From NCBI GenBank assembly GCA_002384315.1, contig DGBL01000130.1, positions 1 to 12,219 on the forward strand: DNA of 12,219 nt, given 5' to 3'. Shown piece by piece: positions 6,293 to 12,219 of this stretch (within the stretch, counting starts at the first letter, position 1; every line of letters begins with the position of its first letter). The translations under genes were made by a program, and so were the position numbers. Source of the DNA: Micrococcaceae bacterium UBA4005 (GTDB lineage Bacteria > Actinomycetota > Actinomycetes > Actinomycetales > Micrococcaceae). Under the pieces are notes generated by a model. The model made no database searches. It saw only the letters and a list, made by a program, of their open reading frames with translations, and had not been told where the DNA came from.

Positions 6293-8301
6293 TGGCCAAT
6301 CCAGCGAGTTACCGACCGTTGCCGGGGGAAATCCCGCAGGGACCGGGCGTCTACCGGTTCCGCGACCAGCACCGCCGGGTAATTTACGTCGGGAAGGCCA
6401 AGAACCTACGTTCCCGGCTGAATTCCTACTTTGCAAACCCGCAGTCGCTCATGCCGCGCACCAAGGCCATGGTCTTTACCGCAGACAGTGTGGAGTGGAC
6501 CGTGGTCGGCAGCGAGCTGGAGGCTCTGCAGCTCGAATACACGTGGATCAAGGAGTTCGCTCCACGGTTCAACGTGATGTTCCGGGATGACAAGTCCTAC
6601 CCCTATCTCGCGGTGACGATGGGGGAGAAGGTTCCCCGGGTGCAGGTTATGCGCGGAGAGAAGAAACGCGGTACCCGATATTTCGGTCCGTTCTACCCCG
6701 CGAAGGCCATCCGTGAAACGGTCGACACGCTGCTGCGGGTATTTCCGGTACGAACCTGCAGCGCCGGGGTGTTCAAGCGCGCCGAACGGACAGGAAGACC
6801 TTGTCTGCTCGGGTACATCGACAAATGTTCTGCCCCATGTGTTGGGCGGATCTCCATCGATGACCACAAGGCGTTGGCTGGCCAGTTCTGTGATTTCATG
6901 TCCGGGGAGGCCACCCGCTTCATCACCGGGCTGGAACAGGAGATGACAGCGGCGGCAGTGCGGCTGGACTACGAATCAGCCGGTCGCCTGCGTGACGATA
7001 TCGCCGCGCTGCGGCGGGTCTTCGAGCGTAACGCGGTGGTGCTCGCCGAGGACACGGATGCGGACATTTTCGCCCTGGAGGAGGACGAACTGGAGGCGGC
7101 GATCCAGGTGTTCCATGTGCGCGGTGGGAGGATCCGCGGGCAGCGGGGGTGGGTTGTCGAAAAGGTTGAGGACATGGGTACGGCCGATTTGGTCGAGCAC
7201 CTGCTGCAGCAGGTGTACGGCGAAGCGGCCGGCAGTAACGAGCGGCTCCCGCGAGAGGTCCTGGTGCCGGTGCTGCCGGCGAACCACCAGCAGATGTCCG
7301 AATGGCTCCGGGGGCTGCGCGGCGCGCGGGTTGATATCCGGGTCCCGGCACGCGGGGACAAGGCAACCCTGCTGAAAACCGTGGCGCAGAACGCAGCCGA
7401 TGCATTCCGGCTGCACAAAAGCCGGCGCGCCGGTGACCTGACAACCCGGTCGGCTGCGCTCCAGGCACTGCAGCAGGCGCTGGGGCTTCCACACCCACTC
7501 CTGCGTATCGAGTGCTTCGATATTTCCCATGTGCAGGGCACAAACGTCGTTGCCTCGATGGTGGTTGTGGAGGACGGGCTGCCGCGCAAAGCGGAGTATC
7601 GGAGGTTTTCCATCACCGGCGAGGCAGCCCGGGACGATACCTCCTCGATGTACAACGTGATCTCCCGCCGCTTCCGGAATCACCGGGCCGGGGCAGCGCC
7701 CACGGACCCAGCGGTGGAACATGAGGCAGCAGTGGTGCCCGACGACGTCGTCGTCCTCGGCGCGCCCCGGACCGATACAACCACTCCAACCCCACGCGGA
7801 CGGTTCGCTTACCCACCAAATCTCGTGGTGGTTGACGGTGGCCCGCCCCAGGTTGCCGCTGCGGCCCGGGCGCTCGCCGATCTCGGAATTGAGGACGTGT
7901 GTGTGGTGGGACTGGCAAAACGATTGGAGGAGGTCTGGCTCCCCGGCGACGAATTCCCGGTGATTCTCCCGCGAGCCTCCGAAGGGTTGTACCTGCTGCA
8001 GCGCATCCGCGACGAAGCGCACCGATTCGCGCTGGCGTTCCACCGGCAGAAACGCGGACGGTCCATGACAGCCTCCGCACTTGACGAGATTCCCGGACTC
8101 GGACCTGCTAAACGCGCAGCCTTGCTGAAGCACTTCGGGTCCGTGCGGAAACTGCGAGGAGCCAGTCTTGAGGAGTTATGCGAGGTTCCAGGGGTGGGCC
8201 CGAGACTTGCCCGAAGCGTCCGGGATGCGCTCGCCATGCCGCCCGGCGAGGGCGAGCCGGCGGCGGTAAACACCGTGACCGGCGAGCTGCTCGATTCTTA
8301 G
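6292..8301 (+). CDS. uvrC: Excinuclease ABC subunit C
   Basis: UvrC makes both incisions around a lesion held by UvrB. The 669-residue product is complete. The N-terminal GIY-YIG nuclease (about 15-95) shows GVYRF at 19-23 and [11 protein letters not shown] at 32-42, for the 3' cut. Cysteines C156, C171, C179 and C183 follow; this pattern corresponds to those reported to hold an iron-sulfur cluster in E. coli UvrC. The UVR helical hairpin (about 205-240) binds UvrB. The RNase H-like nuclease for the 5' cut shows [22 protein letters not shown] and [13 protein letters not shown], giving the DDH triad. It carries a Pro/Thr-rich linker of about 40 residues before VVVDGG. Two helix-hairpin-helix motifs (IPGLGPAK and VPGVGPRL) end the protein. 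The GTG at 6292 is supported by the -10 box and by the short tail before the conserved start. Confidence 0.97.
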   Translation: MANPASYRPLPGEIPQGPGVYRFRDQHRRVIYVGKAKNLRSRLNSYFANPQSLMPRTKAMVFTADSVEWTVVGSELEALQLEYTWIKEFAPRFNVMFRDDKSYPYLAVTMGEKVPRVQVMRGEKKRGTRYFGPFYPAKAIRETVDTLLRVFPVRTCSAGVFKRAERTGRPCLLGYIDKCSAPCVGRISIDDHKALAGQFCDFMSGEATRFITGLEQEMTAAAVRLDYESAGRLRDDIAALRRVFERNAVVLAEDTDADIFALEEDELEAAIQVFHVRGGRIRGQRGWVVEKVEDMGTADLVEHLLQQVYGEAAGSNERLPREVLVPVLPANHQQMSEWLRGLRGARVDIRVPARGDKATLLKTVAQNAADAFRLHKSRRAGDLTTRSAALQALQQALGLPHPLLRIECFDISHVQGTNVVASMVVVEDGLPRKAEYRRFSITGEAARDDTSSMYNVISRRFRNHRAGAAPTDPAVEHEAAVVPDDVVVLGAPRTDTTTPTPRGRFAYPPNLVVVDGGPPQVAAAARALADLGIEDVCVVGLAKRLEEVWLPGDEFPVILPRASEGLYLLQRIRDEAHRFALAFHRQKRGRSMTASALDEIPGLGPAKRAALLKHFGSVRKLRGASLEELCEVPGVGPRLARSVRDALAMPPGEGEPAAVNTVTGELLDS

Positions 8302-8392
8302 CTAGGGTGGATGCTGGGGGCCGCGCGACGCCGGTCCGCCCGGTAGGTTTTGTGACTGTACCGCAGATGCTGAGAGACCGGATTGGATCTCC
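8302..8392 (+). other. Gap between uvrC and rapZ; no certain element
   Basis: These 91 bp hold two TAnnnT sequences that could be -10 boxes (TAGGGT at 8303-8308 and TAGGTT at 8344-8349). Neither has a convincing -35 partner. The gap suggests a promoter for the rapZ-yvcK-whiA unit, but I cannot place it. No clear terminator hairpin is seen. Confidence 0.3.
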
Positions 8393-9292
8393 ATGACAGA
8401 CCCTGAATCGCTGACGCCGGTCAAGCCCGCCGAGTCGGAATTGCTGGTCGTTACCGGCATGTCCGGCGCCGGTCGGAGCACTGCCGCGAACGCGCTTGAA
8501 GACCATGGCTGGTATGTGGTGGAGAATCTGCCGCCGCTGATGCTCAGTACCCTCACGGACCTGGTGGCGCGCATGCCGCACTCTATTCCCAAGCTGGCCG
8601 TGGTGATCGACGTGCGCAGCAAGGAGCTCTTCGCCGATATCAAGGTCGCGCTCGAGGGGTTGCTGGCCGCTGGAGTGAATTACCGGGTGCTGTTCCTCGA
8701 TGCAGACGATCCCGTGCTGGTGCGGCGCTTCGAGCAGGGGCGTCGGCCACACCCGCTGCAGGGCGATGGAAGCATCCTTGACGGGATCGCCACCGAACGC
8801 GAAGTCCTCAAGGAACTGAAGCACAATTCCGATCTCGTCGTGGACACTACCCAGCTGAACGTCCACGCTTTGGCCACCGCTGTTACCGAGCTGTTTTCCG
8901 ATTCCGGGCCCATCCTGCTGCGGCTGAACGTCATGAGTTTCGGCTTCAAATACGGGTTGCCCGTGGACGCCAACTTCGTTGCGGACGTGCGCTTTATCCC
9001 GAACCCCCATTGGGTGCCCGCGCTTCGCCCGCATACAGGCCTCGATGCGCCTGTTCGCGACTACGTGCTCGCAGCCGAAGGGGCCGCCGAATTCGTGAAC
9101 CGCTACGTTCATGCCCTGGTGCCCGTCCTGAACGGCTACCGCCGCGAGAACAAGCACTATGCAACGATCGCGGTGGGCTGTACCGGAGGCAAGCACCGCT
9201 CCGTGGCGGTCACTGAGGAAATAGCTCAGCGTCTCGCGCAGCTACCCGGGATTGAGGTGGCTTCCCACCACCGCGACCTCGGACGCGAATAA
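8393..9292 (+). CDS. rapZ: RapZ/YvcJ family nucleotide-binding protein
   Basis: This is a 299-residue cytoplasmic P-loop protein. In E. coli, RapZ senses glucosamine-6-phosphate and directs small-RNA decay. In Gram-positives the homologue YvcJ binds nucleotides and its targets are less clear. The N-terminal P-loop is GMSGAGRST (22-30), with Arg28 where classical Walker A has Lys; I recall the same substitution in the mycobacterial homologue. It is followed by the conserved [11 protein letters not shown]. The C-terminal half has [10 protein letters not shown] and the invariant GCTGGKHRS (262-270), thought to form the metabolite-binding pocket. Length is normal. The ATG at 8393 has only a weak GGAT in front. 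The stop overlaps the yvcK start (TAATG), so translation is probably coupled. The rapZ-yvcK-whiA order is conserved in Actinobacteria and Firmicutes. Confidence 0.95.
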   Translation: MTDPESLTPVKPAESELLVVTGMSGAGRSTAANALEDHGWYVVENLPPLMLSTLTDLVARMPHSIPKLAVVIDVRSKELFADIKVALEGLLAAGVNYRVLFLDADDPVLVRRFEQGRRPHPLQGDGSILDGIATEREVLKELKHNSDLVVDTTQLNVHALATAVTELFSDSGPILLRLNVMSFGFKYGLPVDANFVADVRFIPNPHWVPALRPHTGLDAPVRDYVLAAEGAAEFVNRYVHALVPVLNGYRRENKHYATIAVGCTGGKHRSVAVTEEIAQRLAQLPGIEVASHHRDLGRE

Positions 9293-10323
9293 TGGTGCTC
9301 TTTTCGGGGTCCATCCCCCAGATTCCGCTGCCCACGGCGTCCCGTCGTGTGGGAGTTACCGGCGAGAATGCGCCAGCCGTCGTCGCGTTGGGCGGTGGTC
9401 ACGGGCTCTCGGCGTCATTGTCGGCGCTGCGGTTGCTGACCCAGGAGCTCACCGCCGTCGTCACGGTCGCCGACGACGGCGGATCTTCGGGCCGGCTGCG
9501 GCGGGAACTGGGCGTGCTCCCTCCAGGAGACTTGCGCATGGCGCTCGCAGCCCTCTGCGACGATACCGACTGGGGCCGCACCTGGCGGGACGTGATGCAG
9601 CATCGCTTCAGCTCCAGGAACGGGGTGGAAGGATCGCTGGACAACCATGCTGTTGGCAATTTGCTCATCGTTACCCTGTGGGAACTTCTGGGGGACCCGG
9701 TGGCGGGGCTGCAGTGGGCTGGAGCGTTGCTGGGGGCGCGCGGAACGGTGCTGCCGATGGCCAGCGTGCCGCTCACCATCGAAGGAGACATCCTCACCGA
9801 GGATCAGGGTTCCTTGCGGATGCATACGGTCCACGGTCAGGCGAACCTTGCGGTTGCCGCGGATATCGGCAACGTCAGTGCCGTCCGGCTACTGCCCGAA
9901 GATGCCCCGGCCTGCGCGGAAGCGGTTTCAGCGATCGACGCCGCGGACTGGGTGATCCTCGGACCCGGATCCTGGTATACCTCCGTACTGCCACATCTGC
10001 TCCTGCCCGGCTTGCGGGAGGCGTTGTGCCGGACTCCGGCGAAACGGTGCCTGACTATGAACCTGGCCAACGACACCAGGGAAACACAGGGGATGAACGC
10101 TGTTGACCATCTGGCGGTCATCAAGCGCGTCGCCCCGAATTTTCGCGTGGATGTGGTTCTGGCCGATCCGAAGGTCGTCGCTGACCGGCCGGGATTCGAG
10201 GCGGCTGTTGCCGACATGGGCGGGCGCGCGGTGTTCGGTAGAGTGGGATCTTCCACGGGAAAACCGGTGCACGACCCGCTACGGCTAGCAACTTCCTATA
10301 ACGACATGTTTGCAGAGAACTAA
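9292..10323 (+). CDS. yvcK: YvcK/GlmR (CuvA) family UDP-sugar-binding regulator
   Basis: This 343-residue protein has the CofD-like Rossmann fold of the YvcK family. The B. subtilis homologue (YvcK/GlmR) binds UDP-GlcNAc and promotes flux into cell-wall precursors; the mycobacterial one (CuvA) is needed for normal polar wall growth. Visible motifs are the glycine-rich [12 protein letters not shown] (G34-G38), [12 protein letters not shown] (60-71), the D-N-HAVGNLL segment (about residues 116-124), the GPGSWYTSV loop (about 223-231), and NDTRETQGM (260-268), which forms the nucleotide-sugar site in homologues. A 30-residue N-terminal extension precedes the fold. The start ATG shares one base with the rapZ stop. 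whiA follows after 19 nt. No catalytic activity is expected; the role is regulatory. Confidence 0.94.
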   Translation: MVLFSGSIPQIPLPTASRRVGVTGENAPAVVALGGGHGLSASLSALRLLTQELTAVVTVADDGGSSGRLRRELGVLPPGDLRMALAALCDDTDWGRTWRDVMQHRFSSRNGVEGSLDNHAVGNLLIVTLWELLGDPVAGLQWAGALLGARGTVLPMASVPLTIEGDILTEDQGSLRMHTVHGQANLAVAADIGNVSAVRLLPEDAPACAEAVSAIDAADWVILGPGSWYTSVLPHLLLPGLREALCRTPAKRCLTMNLANDTRETQGMNAVDHLAVIKRVAPNFRVDVVLADPKVVADRPGFEAAVADMGGRAVFGRVGSSTGKPVHDPLRLATSYNDMFAEN

Positions 10324-10331
10324 GAGAACTC

Positions 10332-10335
10332 GGAG
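10332..10335 (+). promoter_or_regulatory. Ribosome binding site deciding the whiA start
   Basis: GGAG lies 7 nt before the GTG at 10343. The other in-frame candidate, an ATG at 10310, falls inside the end of yvcK and would add residues foreign to the family. Confidence 0.6.
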
Positions 10336-10342
10336 TGTATTT

Positions 10343-11323
10343 GTGGCGCTGACCGCGGACGTCAAAGAGGAGCTGTCCCATCTTGAAGTCAAAAAGTCGT
10401 CGGTACGCAAAGCCGAAGTCTCGGCTCTGCTCCGTTTTGCGGGCGGGCTACACATCATTTCGGGACGAATCGTCGTCGAAGCAGAAGTCGACCTCGCCTC
10501 CACAGCCAGGCGGCTCCGGGCCGCTATCGCCGAAGTGTACGGGCACAGCTGCGAGATTATCGTCGTGACCGGCAACGGACTCAAGCGCGGCAACCGGTAC
10601 GTGATCCGGGTGGTACGCGACGGAGAGTCCCTTGCCAGACAGACTGGACTGCTGGATTCGCGCGGGCGCCCGGTCCGCGGTCTGCCATCCGCCGTCGTCA
10701 ACGGCTCGACGTCCGACGCCGAAGCAGCCTGGCGGGGAGCATTCCTGGCACACGGCTCCCTGACGGAGCCCGGGCGTTCCTCGGCGCTGGAGGTCACCTG
10801 CCCGGGCCCTGAGTCGGCGCTGGCGCTGGTGGGGGCCGCGCGCCGGTTGGGTATCGCAGCAAAAGCACGCGACGTGCGGGGAGTCGATCGGGTAGTGATC
10901 CGCGACGGCGACGCTATTGCAGCGCTGCTGACCCGGATGGGCGCCCACGACGCGCTCATGGTGTGGGAAGAGCGGCGCATGCGCAAGGAAATCCGTGCGA
11001 CCGCAAACCGGTTGGCCAACTTCGACGACGCGAATCTACGCCGGTCCGCCCAAGCTGCTGTCGCGGCCGGGGCGCGGGTCGAACGCGCCCTGGAGATCCT
11101 CGGCGGTACTGTGCCGGAGCATTTGCGCTACGCGGGGGAACTGCGCGTCGGGCACAAGGAAGCCAGCCTCGACGAACTCGGGCGGCTGGCCGATCCTCCC
11201 ATGACTAAGGACGCTATCGCGGGGCGGATCCGCCGGCTTCTGGCAATGGCGGATAAACGTGCGCAGGACGTCGGAATCCCGGGCACCGACGCGAATGTGA
11301 CCGCCGACATGTTGGACGAATGA
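10343..11323 (+). CDS. whiA: WhiA family DNA-binding regulator
   Basis: This 326-residue protein combines a LAGLIDADG-homing-endonuclease-like fold with a C-terminal helix-turn-helix. In Streptomyces WhiA acts with WhiB to start sporulation septation. In non-sporulating Gram-positives it is nucleoid-associated and affects division and metabolism. The N-terminus ([19 protein letters not shown]) is characteristic. The endonuclease-like repeats are seen at [14 protein letters not shown] and [16 protein letters not shown] (roughly residues 25-40 and 125-140). The C-terminal HTH lies in [20 protein letters not shown] (about residues 275-294), with [13 protein letters not shown] behind it. Nuclease activity is not expected from the family. 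The GTG start is supported by GGAG and by family alignment. It is the last gene of the rapZ-yvcK-whiA unit. Its 3' end holds the likely sodA -35 box. Confidence 0.95.
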   Translation: MALTADVKEELSHLEVKKSSVRKAEVSALLRFAGGLHIISGRIVVEAEVDLASTARRLRAAIAEVYGHSCEIIVVTGNGLKRGNRYVIRVVRDGESLARQTGLLDSRGRPVRGLPSAVVNGSTSDAEAAWRGAFLAHGSLTEPGRSSALEVTCPGPESALALVGAARRLGIAAKARDVRGVDRVVIRDGDAIAALLTRMGAHDALMVWEERRMRKEIRATANRLANFDDANLRRSAQAAVAAGARVERALEILGGTVPEHLRYAGELRVGHKEASLDELGRLADPPMTKDAIAGRIRRLLAMADKRAQDVGIPGTDANVTADMLDE

Positions 11324-11339
11324 GAACAGTGCATAGGAT
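11312..11339 (+). promoter_or_regulatory. Predicted sodA promoter overlapping the end of whiA
   Basis: TTGGAC (11312-11317) and TAGGAT (11334-11339) are separated by 16 nt, a good SigA-type pair. Transcription would start near 11346 and leave a leader of about 100 nt before sodA. A second, weaker -10-like TATAGC/TAGCGT at 11401-11408 has TTGATC upstream, but the spacing is too short. Confidence 0.5.
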
Positions 11340-11352
11340 GGAAGAACAAGGT

Positions 11353-11371
11353 CCCTGTCGAGACGACGGGG
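11353..11371 (+). other. Hairpin at the 5' end of the sodA leader
   Basis: CCCTGTCG and CGACGGGG form an 8-bp RNA stem with one G-U pair and an AGA loop. If transcription starts near 11346 the stem sits about 7 nt from the 5' end, where it could protect the mRNA. If transcription comes from whiA, it could instead act as a weak terminator. There is no T-tract. Confidence 0.42.
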
Positions 11372-11434
11372 CGCCGGTACATTGATCTGCCGCATCGGTC
11401 TATAGCGTTGTGCCGGCCATGCAACCGACTACCT

Positions 11435-11440
11435 GGAGGA
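11435..11440 (+). promoter_or_regulatory. Strong ribosome binding site of sodA
   Basis: GGAGGA lies 4 nt before the GTG at 11445. It fixes the start and fits a highly expressed gene. Confidence 0.7.
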
Positions 11441-11444
11441 ATCC

Positions 11445-12074
11445 GTGAGCCAGTACGTATTGCCAGAACTCAACTACGACTATGCGGCGCTCGAGCCGCA
11501 CATCTCGGCGCGCATCATGGAGCTTCACCACAGCAAGCACCACGCCGCATACGTCAAGGGCGCGAACGATGCGCTGGAGCAGCTTGCGGAGGCCCGGTCC
11601 AAGGGCGAGTTCGGTAACATTCCGAAGCTTTCCAAAGACCTTGCGTTCCACCTGGGCGGGCACACTAACCACTCAATTTTCTGGAACAACCTCTCCCCGG
11701 AGGGAGGAGATAAGCCGGTCGGCGAGCTGGCGGCGGCCCTTGATGACGCATTCGGATCTTTCGACGCGTTCCGCGGACACTTCAATGCGGCGGCCCTGAG
11801 CCTGCAGGGTTCGGGCTGGGCCGTGCTGGCGTTCGAACCGCTCGGGGGAAACATTGTCATTGAGCAGCTGTTCGACCAGCAGGGCAACGTGCCCGTCGGC
11901 ACCATCCCACTGTTGATGCTGGATATGTGGGAACACGCCTTCTACCTTGACTATGTCAACGTGAAGGCTGATTACGTCAAGGCGTTCTGGAACCTGGTGA
12001 ACTGGGATGACGTCGCCGCCCGGCTCGCGGCCGCGCAGACCGGCGCAGCATCCCTCATCACGCCCGGCCGCTAG
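11445..12074 (+). CDS. sodA: Superoxide dismutase, Mn/Fe type (probably Mn)
   Basis: This 209-residue enzyme converts superoxide to oxygen and hydrogen peroxide. The N-terminal helical hairpin domain has [16 protein letters not shown] and the metal ligand His28 (LHHSKHH). The second ligand, His76, is in [10 protein letters not shown]. The C-terminal alpha/beta domain supplies D160-MWE-H164-AFYLDY. All four ligands are present. Gln145 (FDQQGN) occupies the position that is Gln in E. coli MnSOD (Gln146) and His145 in the iron enzyme of M. tuberculosis. Together with the Gly-Gly before His76, this favours manganese. No secretion signal is seen. The gene stands alone behind whiA, with its own promoter, leader and downstream hairpins. 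sodA next to whiA is not the mycobacterial arrangement. Confidence 0.97.
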   Translation: MSQYVLPELNYDYAALEPHISARIMELHHSKHHAAYVKGANDALEQLAEARSKGEFGNIPKLSKDLAFHLGGHTNHSIFWNNLSPEGGDKPVGELAAALDDAFGSFDAFRGHFNAAALSLQGSGWAVLAFEPLGGNIVIEQLFDQQGNVPVGTIPLLMLDMWEHAFYLDYVNVKADYVKAFWNLVNWDDVAARLAAAQTGAASLITPGR

Positions 12075-12094
12075 TAAAAGTCGCCGTAACCTTC

Positions 12095-12120
12095 GGGTGC
12101 GGGAACCACCAGCCGCATCC
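12095..12120 (+). terminator. First hairpin downstream of sodA
   Basis: GGGTGCGG pairs with CCGCATCC over 8 bp (one G-U pair) around a 10-nt loop, 20 nt behind the sodA stop. There is no T-run. It may act together with the stronger hairpin at 12136. Confidence 0.35.
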
Positions 12121-12135
12121 TGGGTGAGTATGGTT

Positions 12136-12172
12136 GAAGCCGTGCGGGAGAGCTGACTCCCCGCACGGCTTC
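12136..12172 (+). terminator. Main terminator hairpin downstream of sodA
   Basis: GAAGCCGTGCGGG and CCCGCACGGCTTC form a perfect 13-bp stem with an 11-nt loop. There is no long T-tract, which is common for actinobacterial terminators. The stem is nearly symmetric in function, so it could stop transcription from either side. Nothing recognisable follows up to the window end at 12219. Confidence 0.65.
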
Positions 12173-12219
12173 GCCCGGAGCGTCCACGCTGCGCCGCCGC
12201 ACGGGACCTTGGTGCGAGA

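Noticed and set aside
6976..8133. 385-codon minus-strand open frame inside uvrC
   Set aside because: This is a shadow frame. Its His/Cys/Gly-rich translation has no recognisable fold, and uvrC on the plus strand is certain.
8108..9196. 362-codon minus-strand open frame over rapZ
   Set aside because: It crosses the uvrC end, the gap and rapZ, and shows no family resemblance.
9252..10106. 284-codon plus-strand open frame overlapping yvcK
   Set aside because: It is a +2-frame shadow of yvcK. The yvcK frame carries all the conserved motifs.
12173..12219. Start of another gene or a tRNA at the right edge
   Set aside because: The 47 bases show no start with a Shine-Dalgarno, no tRNA arm pattern and no recognisable peptide.
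1..12219. A defence, toxin-antitoxin, phage or other undescribed multi-gene system
   Set aside because: Every sizeable gene belongs to a known family and the layout is that of actinobacterial core chromosome. The novelty, if any, is regulatory.

Overview
The window is high-GC DNA with GTG starts, promoters made of a TAnnnT -10 box placed directly in front of the start codon, and the gene order uvrC-rapZ-yvcK-whiA. That order is conserved in Actinobacteria (in Mycobacterium tuberculosis it is Rv1420-Rv1423). The actinobacterial placement is firm. A member of Micrococcales, such as an Arthrobacter relative, is an inference from uvrA lying close to uvrC and sodA lying directly behind whiA. This is mostly core chromosome. 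I see no insertion sequence, phage gene, CRISPR array, tRNA or rRNA, and no convincing undescribed multi-gene system.

Layout. (1) At 1-1340 two genes read leftward: a metallo-beta-lactamase-fold hydrolase, then a TauE/SafE-type exporter that is cut by the left edge. Between them lie two GC-rich inverted repeats, 20 bp centre to centre, that resemble operators of the CsoR/CstR/RcnR family. (2) A short YtrA-type GntR regulator (1428-1805) is divergent from the hydrolase. (3) uvrA (1890-4796) follows, with a LexA-type SOS box over its promoter. (4) A HAD phosphatase and a PlsC-type acyltransferase overlap by 14 nt (4859-6185). (5) uvrC (6292-8301) has its own apparent leaderless promoter behind a terminator-like hairpin. 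(6) rapZ, yvcK and whiA (8393-11323) are tightly packed. (7) sodA (11445-12074) has its own promoter and leader and is followed by two hairpins.

How the genes work together. UvrA and UvrC are the damage-recognition and dual-incision components of nucleotide excision repair; uvrB is not in the window. The HAD/PlsC pair probably serves phospholipid metabolism. RapZ, YvcK and WhiA link central carbon and cell-wall precursor status to growth or division control in the organisms where they have been studied. SodA detoxifies superoxide. The TauE-like exporter may respond to metal or reactive sulfur, judged only from its putative operators.

The most informative material is regulatory: the tandem CsoR-like sites, the uvrA SOS box, three promoters with identical geometry consistent with leaderless transcription, a dyad between the hydrolase and GntR genes, and the sodA leader. 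One protein feature also stands out: Gln145 in SodA, a position linked to metal choice.
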